This document shows positions 1 to 6,615 of a stretch of 6,934 nucleotides of DNA, piece by piece. Location: the NCBI GenBank assembly GCA_004554425.1, contig SFMI01000094.1, positions 1-6,934 on the forward strand, written 5' to 3'. The notes beneath the pieces are model-generated. The model did not search any database. It saw only the letters and a list, made by a program, of their open reading frames with translations, and was not told the origin of the DNA. The DNA comes from Candidatus Saccharimonadota bacterium. Its GTDB lineage: Bacteria; Eremiobacterota; Xenobia; Xenobiales; Xenobiaceae. Position 1 is the stretch's first letter; every line of letters begins with the position of its first letter. The position numbers and the translations under genes were made by a program.

Positions 1-165
1 TGGAAGAGCCACTAGCTGGAGCTGGAGCCAGCCAACATGAACATGAGCCCGCAGCCTAAACTTATAGCGAAATAAAGCTAACACAAAATAGCTAATGGGC
101 GGGCGGAACACTAAATTAGCGTCTCTAGACTAAAAAACTACGCAACAAACAAGTAAGCAAGCGAA
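1..165. repeat. Left arm of a dispersed intergenic repeat (inverted relative to 6616-6848)
   Basis: This stretch is non-coding and is the reverse complement of sequence at the other end of the window. Positions 1-73 match the complement of 6782-6848 at 62 of 67 aligned bases plus one 6-base gap. The gap is a tandem AGCTGG doublet at 14-25 that exists only here. Positions 74 to about 165 match the complement of about 6616-6708, sharing the GGGCGGGCGG core (98-107 here) and the AAACTACGCA block. The match fades towards the end of the chloride channel gene. The repeat probably continues leftward beyond the window. No coding potential, tRNA or known insertion-sequence gene is visible in it. It lies downstream of the minus-strand channel gene, and I see no intrinsic terminator for that gene here. 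Confidence 0.85.
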
Positions 166-204
166 CATTATATGCGTTTAACACGCTTATGCTGCGCAGT
201 ATAG

Positions 205-1953
205 TTATAGTTCTATAGATTCTTCGCCTTGCTTTTGCACAAAAGCTTGAAAAACTTCGTTGCGATCCAGCATAGCAACCAACTTACGCGAACGCGATGA
301 TTCCAGAACAGGCAAACATCCACAACGGCAACGACACATTAAATGTACTGCAGATGTTAAAGAATCACCAGGAGTTAAAAATTCTACATCTGTACGCATA
401 ATTTCTTTAACGCTAGTTGATTTGGTGCTGCGGCCGCTGCGTCGCATACGCCAATAGATAATATCACGGCGATCTATCTGTCCACAGAAGCTCCCCTTTT
501 CGTTTATAACAGCTAGCAATGCATAACCAGTTTCCTTGAGTTTGGCAATTGCATCGTGGACGGAAGTATCAGGACTTACAAAAGTAAAATCAGAGCTCAT
601 AACTTCAGCTACACTAATTTTTTCTAGCGGACTTATCAAGGCTCCGCTTCCTTGTTGCATATCTAAAACGCTGCGGCTCAGTTTTAAAGTATAAAGTGAG
701 TCTTTATCTAACACAGAAGCAAATAAAGCAGCTACCACTGAGGCAGCCAAAATAGGCATAAGCATGTAATAGTTAGCTGTAGTTTCAAAGATCATAAAAA
801 CTGCAGTAAGCGGAGCTCTAGCTGCTGCCGCAAAGACTGTAGCCATACCTATTAGAGCATAGGCACCAGTTGCAGCTGTACTACCAGGGAAAACAGTGTT
901 GGCAATATATCCATAAACACCACCTAACATGCATCCTATAAAAAGCGAAGGAGCTAAATCACCCCCTGCTCCACCAGATCCAAGAATAAATGATGTGCCT
1001 ATTATTTTGGCTATGACTAGAGCTAACATCAACGTAAAAGCTAAATGACCGTTCATAGCTTCGTTCATGACATCATAGCCTCCAGCCATAATTTGCGGAT
1101 AAAAAATAGCTATTATTCCGCAAAGCAAGCCGCCAACAGCAGGCTTGAACCACACTGGACATTGTATATTTCCAAATATTTTTTCACTCACGGCCAACGA
1201 ACGAGTGAAAGTGACTCCAACTAAAGCAGAAATTAGCCCCAATCCTAAACAAAGGAGCATTTCCCAAGAGCTTTGCAATACATAAATCGGTACTGAAAAT
1301 TCGGCTAAATCTCCAACCAATAGTCGCGTAGCCACACAAGAAGTCACAGAACTAAGTACAATCAGACCAAAAGAGTGGTAAGTAAAACGAGCCAAAATAA
1401 TTTCTAAAGCAAAAAATATACCCGCAATTGGAGCATTAAATGCCGAAGATATACCTGCCGCCACACCACAAGCCAACAATATAATGGTATTGTGCTCGGA
1501 TAGTTTCAAAAGTTGCGCAAATTTGGATCCTAAAGAAGCACCGATCTGTACAATAGGCCCTTCTCGCCCAGCCGAGCCACCGCTACCTATAGTTAAAGCA
1601 GCAGATATCATACGGATTAAAGCTACTCGGCCATGAATAAGTCCATGTTGGGCAAAAACGCTGGTAATTACTCCAGAAACACCCCCTGGGTTTAAATCTT
1701 TGGAGCGCCACCACAAAAATAATCCGGTAAGTAAACCACCAATAGAGATAGATAGCGGAATAGCCCACCAAGTTTCAGGTAATGCCCACATCGAAATATG
1801 GTGAACGCTCTTAATCATAAAATTAAAACAAATAGCTGCTAAAGCAGTTATAAAACCGACAGTCAAAGCATAAAGGCATTCCGCCGCTAGAGCGTTATAG
1901 TTATGAAGGGAACGCCTTACAATTTTAAACGTATTACTGTCTATTTTCACCAA
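205..1953 (-). CDS. CLC-family chloride channel/transporter with C-terminal tandem CBS domains
   Basis: This is an inner-membrane CLC anion transport protein of about 582 residues, a normal length for a bacterial CLC fused to a CBS pair. The membrane part spans residues 25-430. It shows the GSGGSAGREGP block (123-133) with the gating glutamate E131, the second anion-pathway block GSGGAGGDLAP (325-335) and the central tyrosine Y421 in DSLYTLKL. Departures from the E. coli model are PGGVSGV (89-95) at the GSGIP motif, so the central Ser is Gly, and Ile185 at the intracellular proton-glutamate position (LEII against IEEM). Two CBS domains, about 444-505 and 513-575, probably sense nucleotide or ionic state; the second contains Cys540, 542, 544 and 546. 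The start is TTG at 1953 or GTG at 1950, both just downstream of a weak GGAT. The nearby ATG at 1964-1966 is out of frame. The gene is transcribed divergently from the kinase-like gene. Exchanger versus channel activity cannot be decided from sequence. Confidence 0.93.
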   Translation of the reverse strand: MVKIDSNTFKIVRRSLHNYNALAAECLYALTVGFITALAAICFNFMIKSVHHISMWALPETWWAIPLSISIGGLLTGLFLWWRSKDLNPGGVSGVITSVFAQHGLIHGRVALIRMISAALTIGSGGSAGREGPIVQIGASLGSKFAQLLKLSEHNTIILLACGVAAGISSAFNAPIAGIFFALEIILARFTYHSFGLIVLSSVTSCVATRLLVGDLAEFSVPIYVLQSSWEMLLCLGLGLISALVGVTFTRSLAVSEKIFGNIQCPVWFKPAVGGLLCGIIAIFYPQIMAGGYDVMNEAMNGHLAFTLMLALVIAKIIGTSFILGSGGAGGDLAPSLFIGCMLGGVYGYIANTVFPGSTAATGAYALIGMATVFAAAARAPLTAVFMIFETTANYYMLMPILAASVVAALFASVLDKDSLYTLKLSRSVLDMQQGSGALISPLEKISVAEVMSSDFTFVSPDTSVHDAIAKLKETGYALLAVINEKGSFCGQIDRRDIIYWRMRRSGRSTKSTSVKEIMRTDVEFLTPGDSLTSAVHLMCRCRCGCLPVLESSRSRKLVAMLDRNEVFQAFVQKQGEESIEL

Positions 1954-2012
1954 CGCGACGATCCATTTTATGATATTTGTGAGGCGGGGCGTTCTTTTCT
2001 TTGGCCAATTTG

Positions 2013-2073
2013 CCCTGCTGTAGATTAAAATTATAAAAGAAAGGAAGAGTCTACTATCATCTTTTAAGCAGGG
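2013..2073. promoter_or_regulatory. Interrupted inverted repeat in the divergent intergenic region
   Basis: CCCTGCT-GTAGA (2013-2024) is complementary to TCTAC (2050-2054) and AGCAGGG (2067-2073), giving 12 matched bases. Twelve extra bases lie between the two halves of the right arm. It encloses the minus-strand TATAAT. A short GGGA/TCCC pair (2071-2085) follows directly. It could be an operator for the divergent genes or a structured leader. It is too weak and asymmetric to name. Confidence 0.35.
2030..2035 (-). promoter_or_regulatory. Candidate -10 element for the chloride channel gene
   Basis: The minus strand reads a perfect TATAAT here, about 80 nt upstream of the TTG/GTG start. No good -35 hexamer lies 16-18 bp upstream; the closest match, TAGACT (complement of 2049-2054), is only 13 bp away. 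The site sits between the arms of the inverted repeat at 2013-2073, so a repressor or activator binding that dyad could control it. The AT-rich setting makes a chance match possible. Confidence 0.35.
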
Positions 2074-2222
2074 AGTAAACGTCCCAAAAACAAATACTAA
2101 GGGTGTTCTTTTTTGTTGTCCGCATGGATAATAAATGAGGAGTAAGTCATTTAAGACGTTTTTTTCTAATGCTGGCTAAGAATATAGACAGAGAGAATAT
2201 CTAGTAGAGGCAGAGTATTACT

Positions 2223-5200
2223 GTGGTTCCATCAAACATCGGCGTCTATGAAATCATTGAAGAGGTAGGCAAAGGGCCTTCTGCTGTAGTCTACCAAGCG
2301 ACTAATAAGAATACGCACAAAAGAGTAGCTTTAAAAGTTATCAATGCGTCTCTCAGTTCAGATGAAAGTCTAATCACTGATTTGCAACGTTCTGTTGTCG
2401 TTTCTTCATCTCTCGAACATGCCAACATAGCCAAAGTATACGACTTAGGAGAAGACTTAAGCTATCATTTTATCGCCTCTGAGTTTATTGATGGCGTAGC
2501 TTTGCAGACTTTAATTGAACACTATAAAAAGTTTGATATAGATCATGCCTGCCGAATTATGCAAGAAGCAGCCAAAGGTCTAAGCTTTGCTCATAAGCAA
2601 GGTATTTTCCACGGTTGTTTGCATCCCGGCAACATAATTATCGAAAAACAAACAGGCAGAGTAGTTATTACTGATTTTGGAACTTCCAGAGCGCTATTCA
2701 CTCACAACAGTGAATTAAAAAATGATTCTAAGCGCTTAGGTTTTATCGCTCCTGAATTATCTTCCGACTCTGCTCCAGACTCCCAATCCGATCTTTTTTC
2801 TTTAGGAGCAGCCCTTTATTACATGGTGACTGGCGAGCGTCCAGCTCCAGGGTTAGTTTCCACTCCAGGAACAGCTTTGCCTCAGATGCCGCGTTTGCGA
2901 GCTCATTTGCCCAAAGCGCCCATTTGGTTGGAAACTTTAGTGGCTCGCTTGATGGTCTCTGACCCAATTGAGCGGGATTGCTCTGCAGAAGATTTTGTCG
3001 AAGAGATCGAAGTTGGCCTTGAATCTGACAAAAATGGAGTTTCTGATATGGCACCTCTAGGCGAGAATCCTTTCCAATCTCAGGAGAGACGCAGCGATCC
3101 TGGCAGCGGCTTCTCCGGCTCGCAAACTTCCTCAGGCGGAGATATGCGTTTGTTGCGCTCCAAAACTGCCGGCGGAACTTTAGGAATGTTAATGCGCAAG
3201 CAAAATGTTTCTTCTGATATGGAAGCATCTGTTCAAGATGCCGAAAAACGCTTGCTTAATTTGGAGTTTAATCCGCGTGAAGGCGATCAAGGGGTTCCCC
3301 GTGATCCGCGTCCCAGCAGTGTTTCTCGTTCTTCTGTATATTCTTCGAGCAACACCTCCGCCGGTGTAGATCCTATGGAACCAGCCGTTCCTCAACCTGC
3401 GCTTCAACCTACACCTGGACGTTCACAGACTCCTATAACTCCGCCATCCAGGCCCTCGCGCCCAACTTCTGTCGGAGCTCGCCAGTCTAGACGCAGTCAG
3501 ATTCCTTCTCAACCACAGCAACCACAAGCTCAACCACCTTATAACGATAACCAATATCCTTCCCAGCAGAGTGCTTACCCTAAGCAAGGTGGATACTCTC
3601 AAGACAATTATCCTCCTCAGCAAGGCGCTTATCCTGAGCAAGGTGGATACCCTCAAGACAATTATCCTCCTCAGCAGAACGCTTACCCTGAGCAGGGTGG
3701 ATATCCTCAAGAGAATTATCCTCCTCAACAGAGCGCTTATCCTGAGCAAGGTGGATACCCTCAAGACAATTATCCTCCTCAGCAAGGTGCCTATCCAGAG
3801 CGAACTGTTCCTCCCGCACCTAATACAAACGATTTCGGCAGCGGATTAAACAACACGAGTATGGGCTTTGATCCTAACGATCCTCAACCAGTGCCAGTTC
3901 CTCTCAGCGGCAGTCGTTTTGATGCAGCTTCCCAAGTTTTGGATGACAATGAGCCATCTCAAGGCGGCATTCGTCCTATGGGCTTCCCTAATAGTCGCGG
4001 TCAAAGCCAAAAAGCTAAGCACAGTGGCGTCGGTTCACAGCAACTTTATGTAGAAGATCGTGAACAAGCCGGCTTAGGTGAGCCTATGCAAACAAGTCCC
4101 TTTGTGTCACTGCAATCGGAAGAAAATGACATTGCCAGTTTGCGTAACGGTGGAGCTATGGGCGATGCAGTAATAAATCCGAATACTCCTCCGAGCTTCC
4201 CTCCAGGTGCTACTCCCAAGCGTCCTTCTTTAACAGACGGACCTGGAACGGTACGTATCGCTAAACAATTGCAGCCTCAAAGTAGCGGCAGCAATCTTAT
4301 GGGCATCATTATTGCCTTAGTTGTCGTTGTTTTACTCGGCGGCGGAGGCTACTACTATTTCTTCTTCCCCAAGGGGCAAGTAAAAATAGCGGTTAATAAT
4401 GCTCCTAAAGCTAAAGTTTCCTTAATTATGCAAGACAACGTTGTCAAAACTGAAGACATTGTTGACGGTAAGCTCACTTTACGTATACCGTTAAATAAAG
4501 AACTCGTGGTTCGAGTATCAGCTGATGGCTTTAAGGATCACGACACCAAACTCAATCTTAGTTCGGAATCTCCTGTTAAGGATCTGCAAGTCGACATGGT
4601 CGGTGCTCCGGCTGGATTGACTGTGCATATTACTAATGAAAAGCTTCCTTCTCAGCCTAAAGTAAAAGTAACTTGTGACGGACAGCTGATTAAAGATGGA
4701 GAAATGGTCGCTGCTGGAGGCTTAGCCAGATTTGAAGTGCCTACCGAAAAGCCTTTGGAAGTTACTGTTAGTGCTCCCGGTTTCTTGAAGTACCAAGAGA
4801 AAGTAACTATCGATCCTAGTGAGGGCGATAAAGACTTGCAAGTTACTTTGAGCCGCAATAAAGGCACTGTGAGAGTTACTCCCAAAGGAGAGCGTTTCTC
4901 TCAAAGTTCTTTAACCGTAGTTCTTATACAAAATGGCAAAAAACTTACCTCTAAGAAAATTTCAGGCGGTCAATCAGCTGAATTTGAAATTGACTTAGGC
5001 AAGACTTATACCGTAAAAGCCAGCTCTAATTTGCACAGTCCGGCTAAAAAAGACGTAAAAGTTAGCGTCAGTAAACCTGATGCAGAAGTTGTGCTCAATA
5101 TGAATCTTACTCCCACTTTGAGAGTTTTCACTAATGCTAATGCTACCGTTTATCTTAACGGCAAGTATGTAGGCAAAGCCGACGCTAGTGGAAGTTTGAC

Positions 5201-5570
5201 TTTAAGTAGTGGTTTGGTAACCGGCCAGCAGTATAAGATTACTTGCAAACGCGGTGGTTATAAAGATGGTGCTTCTAAGTTAACTATGAAACCCGGTGAT
5301 GACAACCGAGTAGATCTCCAGTTGGAGAAAGCTCCAGAACCCCAAAAGCAGCCCACTTATGTATATGAAGAGGAAGCTCCGGCCAGTTCTTCTTCTGGAA
5401 GTTACAACCCTGGAGGCTATGGCGGCAGCAGTTATGGTAGCGGAGATGCTTACTATAGTAGTGGCAGTTCATCTTCCGGCAGTTACTCAAGCGGTGGCGG
5501 TTCTTCTAGTTCCTCTTCTAGCAACTCTGGTGGCGGTAACTCTTGGGGCGGAGCAGAAGGCGGCTGGTAG
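2223..5570 (+). CDS. Membrane-anchored Ser/Thr kinase-like protein (probable pseudokinase) with PEGA-type repeats
   Basis: The product has 1115 residues. Residues 6-268 form a Hanks-type kinase fold: glycine loop GKGPSAVV (16-23), ATP-anchoring Lys38 in VALKV, DFG (151-153) and APE (176-178). The catalytic loop, however, reads HGCLHPGN (130-137), so the catalytic Asp is Cys132 and the following Lys is His134. The helix-C Glu position is occupied by Ser57. Metal-binding Asn137 and Asp151 remain, which suggests nucleotide binding without efficient phosphotransfer. A disordered linker (about 269-692) contains an 18-residue Pro/Gln/Tyr repeat. One transmembrane helix (693-712) places four PEGA-like beta repeats outside the cytoplasm (about 719-793, 797-877, 880-962 and 965-1036); the last is the clearest. 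A Ser/Gly/Tyr tail ends in Trp. The GTG start is fixed by an in-frame TAG at 2205-2207 and by the kinase fold beginning at once; AGAGG at 2206-2210 is a rather distant ribosome site. The next gene follows after 6 nt. Partner and ligand are unknown. Confidence 0.92.
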   Translation: MVPSNIGVYEIIEEVGKGPSAVVYQATNKNTHKRVALKVINASLSSDESLITDLQRSVVVSSSLEHANIAKVYDLGEDLSYHFIASEFIDGVALQTLIEHYKKFDIDHACRIMQEAAKGLSFAHKQGIFHGCLHPGNIIIEKQTGRVVITDFGTSRALFTHNSELKNDSKRLGFIAPELSSDSAPDSQSDLFSLGAALYYMVTGERPAPGLVSTPGTALPQMPRLRAHLPKAPIWLETLVARLMVSDPIERDCSAEDFVEEIEVGLESDKNGVSDMAPLGENPFQSQERRSDPGSGFSGSQTSSGGDMRLLRSKTAGGTLGMLMRKQNVSSDMEASVQDAEKRLLNLEFNPREGDQGVPRDPRPSSVSRSSVYSSSNTSAGVDPMEPAVPQPALQPTPGRSQTPITPPSRPSRPTSVGARQSRRSQIPSQPQQPQAQPPYNDNQYPSQQSAYPKQGGYSQDNYPPQQGAYPEQGGYPQDNYPPQQNAYPEQGGYPQENYPPQQSAYPEQGGYPQDNYPPQQGAYPERTVPPAPNTNDFGSGLNNTSMGFDPNDPQPVPVPLSGSRFDAASQVLDDNEPSQGGIRPMGFPNSRGQSQKAKHSGVGSQQLYVEDREQAGLGEPMQTSPFVSLQSEENDIASLRNGGAMGDAVINPNTPPSFPPGATPKRPSLTDGPGTVRIAKQLQPQSSGSNLMGIIIALVVVVLLGGGGYYYFFFPKGQVKIAVNNAPKAKVSLIMQDNVVKTEDIVDGKLTLRIPLNKELVVRVSADGFKDHDTKLNLSSESPVKDLQVDMVGAPAGLTVHITNEKLPSQPKVKVTCDGQLIKDGEMVAAGGLARFEVPTEKPLEVTVSAPGFLKYQEKVTIDPSEGDKDLQVTLSRNKGTVRVTPKGERFSQSSLTVVLIQNGKKLTSKKISGGQSAEFEIDLGKTYTVKASSNLHSPAKKDVKVSVSKPDAEVVLNMNLTPTLRVFTNANATVYLNGKYVGKADASGSLTLSSGLVTGQQYKITCKRGGYKDGASKLTMKPGDDNRVDLQLEKAPEPQKQPTYVYEEEAPASSSSGSYNPGGYGGSSYGSGDAYYSSGSSSSGSYSSGGGSSSSSSSNSGGGNSWGGAEGGW
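3552..3800 (+). repeat. 54-bp in-frame tandem repeat (about 4.6 copies) in the kinase linker
   Basis: The units start at 3552, 3606, 3660, 3714 and 3768; the last is partial. Each encodes 18 residues of the form NYPPQQxAYPEQGGYPQD, where x is G, N or S. The first copy is the most diverged (SQQ, PKQ, YSQ). Most differences between units 2, 3 and 4 are synonymous third-base changes, so the peptide is held more constant than the DNA. The period is a multiple of three, so copy-number change would keep the frame. The encoded Pro/Gln/Tyr stretch is predicted to be disordered and lies on the cytoplasmic side of the membrane. Confidence 0.95.
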
Positions 5571-5576
5571 ATTGCG

Positions 5577-6509
5577 GTGATTTTGATCGTTTCTACAAAT
5601 CCGACAGTCGATAGGACTATCGGTGTTCCAGTGTTGATACCTCACCAAGTCCACCGCGCTGTAAGTTTACGCATCAGCGCGGGCGGAAAAGGGATTAACG
5701 TAGGAAGAGCTAGCAAGACCCTTGGAGAGTCTTACTTAGTGTCAGGTTTCTTGGGCGGTTCATCTGGTCAACTTTTGCAACGTTTGACTGCCCAAGAAAA
5801 CATCGCAACTTCTTGGCTTAAGTTTGATGACTTAGAAACTAAAATGAGCCACTTGTTGCGCCATAGCCAAGGTGATTCTACCGTTATAAATGAACCGGGG
5901 CCAACATTAAGTAAGCGTCACTGGCAAGAACTAGCTGACTTTATCTTAAAGCAAGGTGCTCAAAGTCAGGCAGCTGTTTTTGCAGGCAGCGTCCCTCCTG
6001 GAGTCAGTGCCCAAGACTACAGGCAACTATGCGTTCACTTAGCTCAACAAGTTGGCCCAACCTTGATAGATACTCCTGGAGATACCTTAAAAGCAATAAT
6101 TGCTGATCCTCAAAGTTTGGCTATAAAAGTCAATCGTGATGAACTCAGCGACGCTTTGAATATGCCAGTATCAAACTTAGGAGAAGTGATCGACGCAGCT
6201 AGTTGCGTTTTTAAACGTGGAGCCTCTTTAGTTTGTGTAACCATGGGCGAAGGTGGTGCCGTCGCTCTTAATACAGAAGGAATATGGCGTTGCTCTTATT
6301 CTATTGACCACGTGGTTAGTTCTGTAGGTAGCGGCGATTCTTTTAGTGCAGGGTTAAGCTTACATTGCAGTAGACATTTACCTTTGCCTGAAGCCCTACG
6401 TTGGGCCAGTGCTTGTGGTGCGGCTAACGCAGAAACAGAACTGCCGGCTGTATTTACCCTAGAAAGAGTTAAGGCTTTGCTACCTTTAATTCAGATCGAA
6501 AAGCTTTAG
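5577..6509 (+). CDS. PfkB-family sugar-phosphate kinase (1-phosphofructokinase / tagatose-6-phosphate kinase group)
   Basis: This is a cytoplasmic ATP-dependent kinase of 310 residues, the usual length for the FruK/LacC/PfkB group, which phosphorylates fructose-1-phosphate, tagatose-6-phosphate or fructose-6-phosphate. Visible motifs are NPTVDRT at the N terminus (8-14), the first PfkB signature AGGKGIN (35-41), GSVPPG (137-142), KVNRDEL (184-190, usually KPNxxEL), VTMGEGG, and the second signature VGSGDSF with catalytic base Asp254 in the GSGD anion hole. The fold looks complete, so activity is likely. The substrate cannot be assigned: there is no fructose PTS, aldolase or lac-type gene beside it. 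The GTG start lies 6 nt after the upstream stop without a good ribosome site of its own, which points to translational coupling with the kinase-like gene. A TTG at 5583 is an alternative start. An intrinsic terminator follows. Confidence 0.93.
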   Translation: MILIVSTNPTVDRTIGVPVLIPHQVHRAVSLRISAGGKGINVGRASKTLGESYLVSGFLGGSSGQLLQRLTAQENIATSWLKFDDLETKMSHLLRHSQGDSTVINEPGPTLSKRHWQELADFILKQGAQSQAAVFAGSVPPGVSAQDYRQLCVHLAQQVGPTLIDTPGDTLKAIIADPQSLAIKVNRDELSDALNMPVSNLGEVIDAASCVFKRGASLVCVTMGEGGAVALNTEGIWRCSYSIDHVVSSVGSGDSFSAGLSLHCSRHLPLPEALRWASACGAANAETELPAVFTLERVKALLPLIQIEKL

Positions 6510-6538
6510 CCTTAATTTTGTTCTAGGCTTTCTAGTAC

Positions 6539-6578
6539 AAAAAGACTCACTCGAAAATATCGAGTGAGTCTTTTTTTT
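6539..6578 (+). terminator. Intrinsic terminator of the kinase-like/pfkB unit
   Basis: A perfect stem joins 6539-6554 to 6560-6575 around a 5-base AAATA loop and is followed by T8 (6571-6578). The core arm is GACTCACTCGA. It lies 30 nt after the pfkB stop. Five A residues on the left side give a short T-run on the minus strand as well, so it may also stop transcription entering from the right. Confidence 0.93.
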
Positions 6579-6615
6579 GTATATATGGCCCTCACATTAG
6601 CTCTACTTGTGCTTG

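Noticed and set aside
1..204. Intrinsic terminator for the minus-strand channel gene
   Set aside because: A T6 run exists on the minus strand (complement of 132-137), but no stem precedes it; the short GCGT/ACGC pair near 174-186 is too weak.
2127..2132. GATAAT as a -10 element for the kinase-like gene
   Set aside because: No acceptable -35 hexamer lies 16-18 bp upstream, and AT-rich matches are common in this intergenic region.
2169..2204. 11-residue frame directly upstream of the kinase-like gene, possible leader peptide
   Set aside because: It has no Shine-Dalgarno sequence and no regulatory codon run, and a frame this short is expected by chance.
2223..3026. Calling the N-terminal domain an active Ser/Thr kinase
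   Set aside because: The catalytic Asp and the helix-C Glu are both replaced, so activity should not be assumed from the fold.
3423..3849. Long open frames on both strands across the Pro/Gln repeat
   Set aside because: They arise because the 54-bp unit is a multiple of three and stop-free in several frames. Their Leu/Ile/Arg-rich products mirror the repeat and are not proteins.
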